The notes under the pieces: generated by a model
What the model saw: only the letters and a program-made list of their open reading frames with translations
What the model was told of the DNA's origin: nothing
Databases searched by the model: none
Position numbers and translations under genes: made by a program
Source of the DNA: Opitutia bacterium UBA7441
Lineage (GTDB): Bacteria > Verrucomicrobiota > Verrucomicrobiia > Opitutales > Coraliomargaritaceae
Assembly: GCA_002480015.1 (NCBI GenBank)
Contig: DLQD01000026.1
Span: 1 to 7,053, forward strand
DNA length: 7,053 nucleotides
Reading direction: 5' to 3'
Shown here: positions 6,232 through 7,053 of the stretch, piece after piece
How the letters are laid out: each line of letters begins with the position of its first letter
How positions within the stretch are numbered: the stretch's first letter is position 1

Positions 6232-7053
6232 ATGTCTGACTTTGATCCACTTAAAAAGGTTTACAAGGCCCAGGGCGGCACTTTTAGCATAATGGACTTG
6301 CTTCGCAGTTTTGCGGATCCAGAGCTGGAGATCGATGGTATCTCCCGGGTATCGGATTTACACATGAAGGTGGGCGAGCCGGTACGCTATCGATATGATG
6401 GCGAACTTGAAACAATCGCAGAAGGCGAGCCGCTGACAGAGGAGATTTTACAAGAGTTGGTCTTTCCTCTGATTTCTGAAAAGCAGCGTCGGGATTTGTT
6501 GGATAACCCCCAGCTGGACATCGATTCCGGATATGCATGGGAAGAGGCTAAAATCAACTTTCGCTTAAACGTCTTCCACGACCGCGATGGCACGGCCTGT
6601 GTCATGCGAATGTTGCCTAAACACATACCCGAGATCGACGAGATCGGCTTCATGAGCTCGGACGTCTGGCAAGAGATCACTTCGCTCAAGCAAGGCCTCG
6701 TCCTGGTCACGGGGGTGACCGGTAGTGGTAAGTCCACTACGATCGCCAGTATTATTGACTACATCAACAAGAGTCGCAAAGCTCGCATCATCACACTGGA
6801 AGACCCGATTGAATATGTTTTCAGCAGCGAGCAATCGCTCATTTCACAACGAGAGATTGGTACGAATTTGAGCGACTTTCCAAACGGTCTACGCAGTGCG
6901 CTCCGTGAGAACCCGGACATTATTTATGTGGGTGAGATTCGTGATGCCGTGACCGCACAGCTCGCTCTGACTGCAGCTGAGACAGGTCACCTAGTGCTTT
7001 CCACCCTGCACACAAAAGACGTGAAGGGTACCTTCAGTCGCATCGTCGACATG
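6232..7053 (+). CDS. PilT-like type IV pilus ATPase, second paralogue (3' end cut by window)
   Basis: The frame is open from ATG 6232 to the window edge, giving 274 residues of an unfinished protein. The N-terminal domain contains SDLHMKVGEPVRYRYDGEL (about 46-64), the PilT-type counterpart of ASDLHLxxGxPP. Core motifs are Walker A GVTGSGKST (161-169), the Asp box TLEDPIEY (188-195), Walker B with ENPDIIYVGEIRD (226-238), and the His box AAETGHLVLSTLHT (248-261). Walker A sits about 26 residues later than in the first paralogue, so the N-terminal region is longer. A stop at 6223-6225 rules out a distant upstream start; M21 (6292) is a possible alternative. No Shine-Dalgarno site is seen. It is probably a retraction-type ATPase, but substrate and C-terminal motifs are out of view. 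It is divergent from ribBX. Confidence 0.92.
   Translation, partial: MSDFDPLKKVYKAQGGTFSIMDLLRSFADPELEIDGISRVSDLHMKVGEPVRYRYDGELETIAEGEPLTEEILQELVFPLISEKQRRDLLDNPQLDIDSGYAWEEAKINFRLNVFHDRDGTACVMRMLPKHIPEIDEIGFMSSDVWQEITSLKQGLVLVTGVTGSGKSTTIASIIDYINKSRKARIITLEDPIEYVFSSEQSLISQREIGTNLSDFPNGLRSALRENPDIIYVGEIRDAVTAQLALTAAETGHLVLSTLHTKDVKGTFSRIVDM

Overview
The window is ordinary chromosomal bacterial DNA of moderate G+C, densely coding on both strands. It holds seven protein genes: six complete and one running off the right edge. None of the seven start codons has a recognisable Shine-Dalgarno motif in the preceding 20 bases. That, together with twin PilT-like ATPases and a RibB fused to a zinc-less RibA-like domain, suggests Verrucomicrobiota, perhaps class Opitutae. 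This placement is an inference from protein style and context, not proven here.

Layout. Left block (minus strand, 2340 down to 72): dapA, dapB and ruvA read in that order with gaps of 15 and 25 bp, so they probably form one operon. It joins two consecutive steps of diaminopimelate/lysine synthesis to the Holliday-junction protein RuvA. Middle block (plus strand, 2452 to 4767): a complete PilT/PilU-type ATPase gene is followed 9 bp later by a glycosyltransferase-like gene starting with GTG. A 111-bp divergent spacer separates this block from dapA. Right block: ribBX (minus strand, 5897 to 4782) converges on the glycosyltransferase gene with only 14 bp between stop codons. After a 334-bp divergent spacer, a second PilT-like ATPase gene starts at 6232 on the plus strand and is cut by the window end after 274 codons.

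How they work together. dapA and dapB supply the diaminopimelate precursor for cell wall and lysine. The two ATPases would power type IV pilus retraction or twitching; they match at about half of the positions in the ATPase core, so they are distinct paralogues rather than a recent duplication. The glycosyltransferase is probably cotranscribed with the first of them and could modify a surface structure, which is a guess from position. RibBX should make the four-carbon riboflavin precursor, but its RibA half has lost all three zinc cysteines, so GTP cyclohydrolase II activity must come from another gene.

I found no transposon, tRNA, rRNA, CRISPR array, riboswitch or phage gene. I do not see a clearly new multi-gene system. 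The points most worth a second look are the degenerate RibA domain, the pilT-glycosyltransferase pair, the long ribBX/pilT spacer with nested inverted repeats, and the uniform lack of Shine-Dalgarno sites.
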